A DNA stretch of 9,015 nucleotides from an uncultured Clostridia bacterium (GTDB lineage Bacteria > Bacillota > Clostridia > Oscillospirales > Acutalibacteraceae): NCBI GenBank assembly GCA_937901145.1, contig CALCHE010000089.1, positions 1-9,015 of the forward strand. The letters are read 5' to 3'. The position numbers and the translations under genes were made by a program. This document shows, piece after piece, positions 7,136 through 9,015 of the stretch. Each line of letters begins with the position of its first letter. Within the stretch, counting starts at the first letter, position 1. The notes under the pieces were generated by a model, which saw only the letters and a program-made list of their open reading frames with translations, searched no databases and was not told the DNA's origin.

Positions 7136-7164
7136 TTGATTTTAAGGAAAAAATGTGCTACAAT
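7136..7164 (+). promoter_or_regulatory. Outward promoter inside the invertible segment
   Basis: TTGATT (7136-7141), a 17-base spacer and TACAAT (7159-7164), preceded by TG at the extended -10 position (TGCTACAAT). It points right, toward the inverted repeat 36 bp away and out of the segment. Initiation is expected near 7171. In the present orientation it meets the terminator at 7302-7344 and has no gene to serve. In the flipped orientation it would face the methyltransferase-nuclease operon. Confidence 0.75.
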
Positions 7165-7199
7165 AAATGAAAATAATACAGAATACTATAAATTTTCTC

Positions 7200-7227
7200 A
7201 TTCGCAAATGGGTACATTCTGCGAAAA
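7200..7227 (-). repeat. Right 28-bp inverted repeat (IRR) of the invertible segment
   Basis: Exact reverse complement of 5843-5870, reading ATTCGCAAATG to CATTCTGCGAAAA on the plus strand. It lies 173 bp upstream of the chosen recombinase ATG, between the outward promoter and the downstream terminator. Confidence 0.9.
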
Positions 7228-7247
7228 CAATGTCTCATCTCAATTAA

Positions 7248-7277
7248 AGTATAATGTAATATTTTTACAATGTCGAA
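7248..7277 (-). promoter_or_regulatory. Candidate leftward promoter outside the right repeat
   Basis: TTCGAC (7277-7272), an 18-base spacer and TATACT (7253-7248), pointing left through the right repeat toward the recombinase start. It could drive the recombinase in the present orientation and would give antisense RNA to it after a flip. The -35 is imperfect. A weaker alternative inside the segment is TTGTCG with TATTAA 16 bases on, ending near 7050. Confidence 0.35.
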
Positions 7278-7301
7278 TGTGTGAGCTTTAATATAAAAAT
7301 T

Positions 7302-7344
7302 ATCCCGTCAGGAGTGCAGAGTTCTGCTTTCTAACGGGATTTTT
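7302..7344. terminator. Bidirectional intrinsic terminator
   Basis: ATCCCGT (7302-7308) pairs with ACGGGAT (7334-7340), continued by AG/CT and an inner GCAGA/TCTGC stem around GT. Rightward it ends in TTTTT. Leftward it is followed by ATAATTTTTATATT. Leftward it ends the XRE regulator transcript. Rightward it stops RNA from the outward promoter at 7136-7164, so that RNA would be about 175 nt long. Confidence 0.85.
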
Positions 7345-7355
7345 GATTTATATGT

Positions 7356-8447
7356 TCAACTTAAACTTTTTATAATCTCTTTAAACTCTGCTTCATCACG
7401 AACACAGTCAAACTCTTTGTCATGCAACCATTTGTCGCGAAAAATTTCACAAAGAGGTCGGCTGTCAGCAGTGTCAAAATCAACTCTTCTTTTAGTGATT
7501 TCACCTACCAAGAGCGCACTGTATGTTTCTTCCTCGGGGCAGCTGTCACAGTCCTTTGCTCTTTTGACGGCCAAGCGCAGATGCTTATACATATTTTCAT
7601 AATCCTTGAGCACTGCATATTTGCTCGCTATATCATATTCAATCTACACATCACCCCAACTGTTTTGAGGACGATTACCGTCGAGCATAATCTCTTCTAT
7701 TTCAAAATCCTTCTTTAAAATCAGAAGCTCTGTTTCCACAGGAAGAATGTCAGCATCCGCCAAAGTCCATATAAAGCTGCTTAAGTACCGATAGCTTTCC
7801 ATAATTGCATTTTGCAGAAAAGGAAGCTTTTCATCTTTCTCAAGTGACCACCAGATTTGATTTTCACGGCAGAGCTTCATCGGCGGCAAGGTAGCATAAA
7901 TCTTTTTACCGATTTCTTTTCTGCCTTGACAACAATGATTGAAAGCAAGTCGAGCCGTTGCTTCAAGTCGGATGTTCTGGTCGGGACAGTACTTCATTAT
8001 TCTTTCGCCTAACGCAGTTATTTCATCATCATACTTTTCCATATTCTCTTTCCATTCAGGTATGTTACCGTCGTCATCACCTGAAACAAAAAGAGCGTAC
8101 ATAAGTTTATTAAGCAGTATGTAATTGTTTGGAAATTCCTTGACACCCTTACGGGCAATGGTGATGCACTCGTTAATGTTTCCTTTACTGATTTCTTTTT
8201 GAAAAGCTTCAAGGTAACTGTTAACCATTTCTTTTTCTTTTGTTTCATCAATGCCCATAAGTCTGTCGGTTGATATACCAAAAAATTCTGCAATGGTTGG
8301 TATAAGTTCAATATCAGGATAACATAAATCATTTTCCCAACGGGATACTGATTGGCAAGAAACACCAAGCACTTCAGCAAATTCTTCTTGGGTAATCTCT
8401 CTTTCTTTTCTTAACATTTTAATTGTTTCACCTATATTTAATCTCAT
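7356..8447 (-). pseudogene. XRE-family regulator with C-terminal TPR-like repeats, interrupted by TAG
   Basis: Residues 5-62 form a classic XRE helix-turn-helix (IGETIKMLRKEREITQEEFAEVLGVS, then SVSRWENDLCYPDIELI). About 200 residues of helical, TPR-like sequence follow. The protein stops at TAG (7644-7646) after 267 residues (...NSWGDV). Translation past that codon in the same frame gives IEYDIASKYAVLKDYENMYKHL and runs on to a TGA at 7356-7358. That is the repeat-type C-terminus such regulators carry, ending DEAEFKEIIKSLS. With one residue in place of the TAG it would be 363 residues, a normal length. The cause appears to be a single base change (a Tyr codon, TAT or TAC, is one base away); no frameshift is needed. 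The start is ATG at 8447 with GAGGT eight bases upstream. Targets are unknown. The 267-residue form keeps the DNA-binding domain and may still bind DNA. Confidence 0.8.
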
Positions 8448-8694
8448 AACAAATACCTCGTTTTATGAATTGAAAGTGACGCCTCTTTCTGAATATATTG
8501 TTGCACATAATAAACTGAATTTCAATATCACGTTGAGTGAGTTTTTGTCACGGTATTAGTGATTAACCTTTTTATACCACAGCCTGTTTCCGTTATCAAG
8601 AGCCGCTTCACTTCTTCTCTTGACAACAAAAACATTCTGTGCTCTGTTGGAATTACGAGGGTGATACCCTCACCATATAACTGTTAAGGTTATC
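8448..8694. other. Noncoding region right of the XRE gene
   Basis: No supported gene is present. A 37-codon minus-strand frame (8669 to 8559) lies between stops, reads like ordinary protein (...GNRLWYKKVNH) but has no start and may be a decayed remnant. At 8657-8674 two overlapping dyads occur: GAGGGT/ACCCTC (8657-8671) and GGTGA/TCACC (8660-8674). They could mark an operator or element edge. I find no convincing promoter for the XRE gene. Confidence 0.35.
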
Positions 8695-8717
8695 AAAAAA
8701 ATTCTTCAAGGAAGAAT
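8695..8717 (-). terminator. Probable leftward intrinsic terminator
   Basis: ATTCTTC (8701-8707) and GAAGAAT (8711-8717) form a 7-bp stem with a 3-nt loop. Read leftward it runs straight into seven T. It would stop transcripts entering from the right before they reach the XRE gene. The stem is AT-rich, so strength is moderate at best. Confidence 0.5.
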
Positions 8718-8737
8718 GTAATAATTCAATAACACTC

Positions 8738-8758
8738 AGAAGAAAAACTTTTTCTTCT
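8738..8758. repeat. 21-bp perfect palindrome
   Basis: AGAAGAAAAA (8738-8747) and its reverse complement (8749-8758) meet around one C. There is almost no loop and no T-run beyond the arm, so a terminator role is doubtful. Nearby, the decamer AATATTTTTC is tandemly duplicated around 8772-8791. Confidence 0.5.
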
Positions 8759-8927
8759 TGGCGGCAGGTTGCGAAGCAAAAAATATTTTTCAATATTTTT
8801 CAAAACTCAGGAACATTTTTGTGTTCTGATGTCGTTATATATATGGAGAGAAAAACATTTTTTCAAAAGCCCAAACCAAATATTATTGACTGTGAAAAAA
8901 TTTTAAAACCGTTCGACAAAATCCGCA

Positions 8928-8956
8928 TTGACAAAAATTTCTTGTTGATGTACAAT
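8928..8956 (+). promoter_or_regulatory. Strong rightward promoter with flanking dyad, gene beyond the window
   Basis: Perfect TTGACA (8928-8933), a 17-base spacer and TACAAT (8951-8956), with initiation near 8963. TGTTGA (8943-8948) and TCAACA (8964-8969) flank the -10 element as an inverted pair, where a repressor could block it. The transcript leaves the window; no start codon with a ribosome binding site is seen before 9015. Confidence 0.7.
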
Positions 8957-9015
8957 GACTCCGTCAACACAGACGTTAAAAGTTAGGCTCGCTGTGACAA
9001 AAGGTAGCTGTCCCT

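Larger units (their letters stand above)
5843..7227. mobile_element. Predicted invertible DNA segment encoding its own recombinase
   Basis: This 1385-bp segment is bounded by perfect 28-bp repeats in inverted orientation and contains a single gene, a tyrosine recombinase, plus a promoter pointing out of its right end. Recombination between inverted sites flips the DNA between them; direct repeats would be expected for excision. Position x would become 13070 - x. After a flip the promoter at 7136-7164 would occupy 5906-5934 on the minus strand. It would start RNA near 5899 and read through the left repeat into the methyltransferase ATG about 69 nt on. The repeats and gene are read directly; the inversion is inferred. 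Confidence 0.75.

Noticed and set aside
5843..7227. The 28-bp repeats as attL/attR of an integrated element
   Set aside because: Attachment repeats of an inserted element are direct; these are exactly inverted, which predicts inversion rather than excision.
7939..8380. Overlapping frames of 61 and 120 codons within the XRE gene
   Set aside because: Alternate-frame shadows of the helix-turn-helix gene with no motifs.
1..9015. CRISPR array, tRNA or rRNA genes
   Set aside because: No regularly spaced repeat series and no cloverleaf or rRNA signature was seen by eye on either strand.

Overview
The window looks like accessory DNA from a low-GC Firmicute, probably a gut Clostridia relative. The evidence is AT-rich DNA, AGGAGG-type ribosome binding sites, near-consensus sigma-A promoters, a TnpV-like transposon protein tail at the left edge and a Firmicutes-type tyrosine recombinase. 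No species can be named from the sequence. Apart from the TnpV tail, every recognisable gene lies on the minus strand, and two different anti-phage modules sit side by side.

Layout, left to right: (1) 1-183, the C-terminus of a TnpV-like transposon protein and its likely terminator. (2) 560-3262, a three-gene CBASS operon read right to left: CD-NTase (cGAS-like), a stand-alone E2-like protein ending in an SEC-C zinc motif, and an S-4TM membrane effector. This is a type II 'short' CBASS layout. It has its own promoter (3408-3436) and a terminator-like inverted repeat after the effector. The CD-NTase frame is broken by one extra A in an A8 run, right after the active-site DxD. (3) 3534-5830, a restriction-modification-like pair: an EcoRI-type adenine methyltransferase overlapping by 4 bp with a DUF262-HNH nuclease, followed by an intrinsic terminator. 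(4) 5843-7227, a segment bounded by two perfect 28-bp inverted repeats and containing a tyrosine recombinase gene. (5) 7302-7344, a bidirectional terminator, then 7356-8447, an XRE/TPR-type regulator interrupted by an in-frame TAG. (6) 8448-9015, no supported gene: hairpins and a strong outward (+) promoter near the right edge.

The most striking structure is region 4. A good promoter (extended -10, 17-bp spacer) lies just inside the right repeat and points right, out of the segment, into a terminator about 140 bp away. No comparable promoter is visible in front of the methyltransferase. Flipping the segment between its repeats would move that promoter to about 70 nt upstream of the methyltransferase start, pointing into the methyltransferase-nuclease operon. 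I infer a phase-variable, recombinase-encoded promoter switch for the modification/nuclease pair, captured here in the OFF orientation.

Together the region reads as a defence island on or beside a mobile element. One module appears to be switched by DNA inversion. The other may be off, or tuned, by a homopolymer frameshift. Flipping, slippage and the biochemical roles are inferences from sequence and have not been shown.
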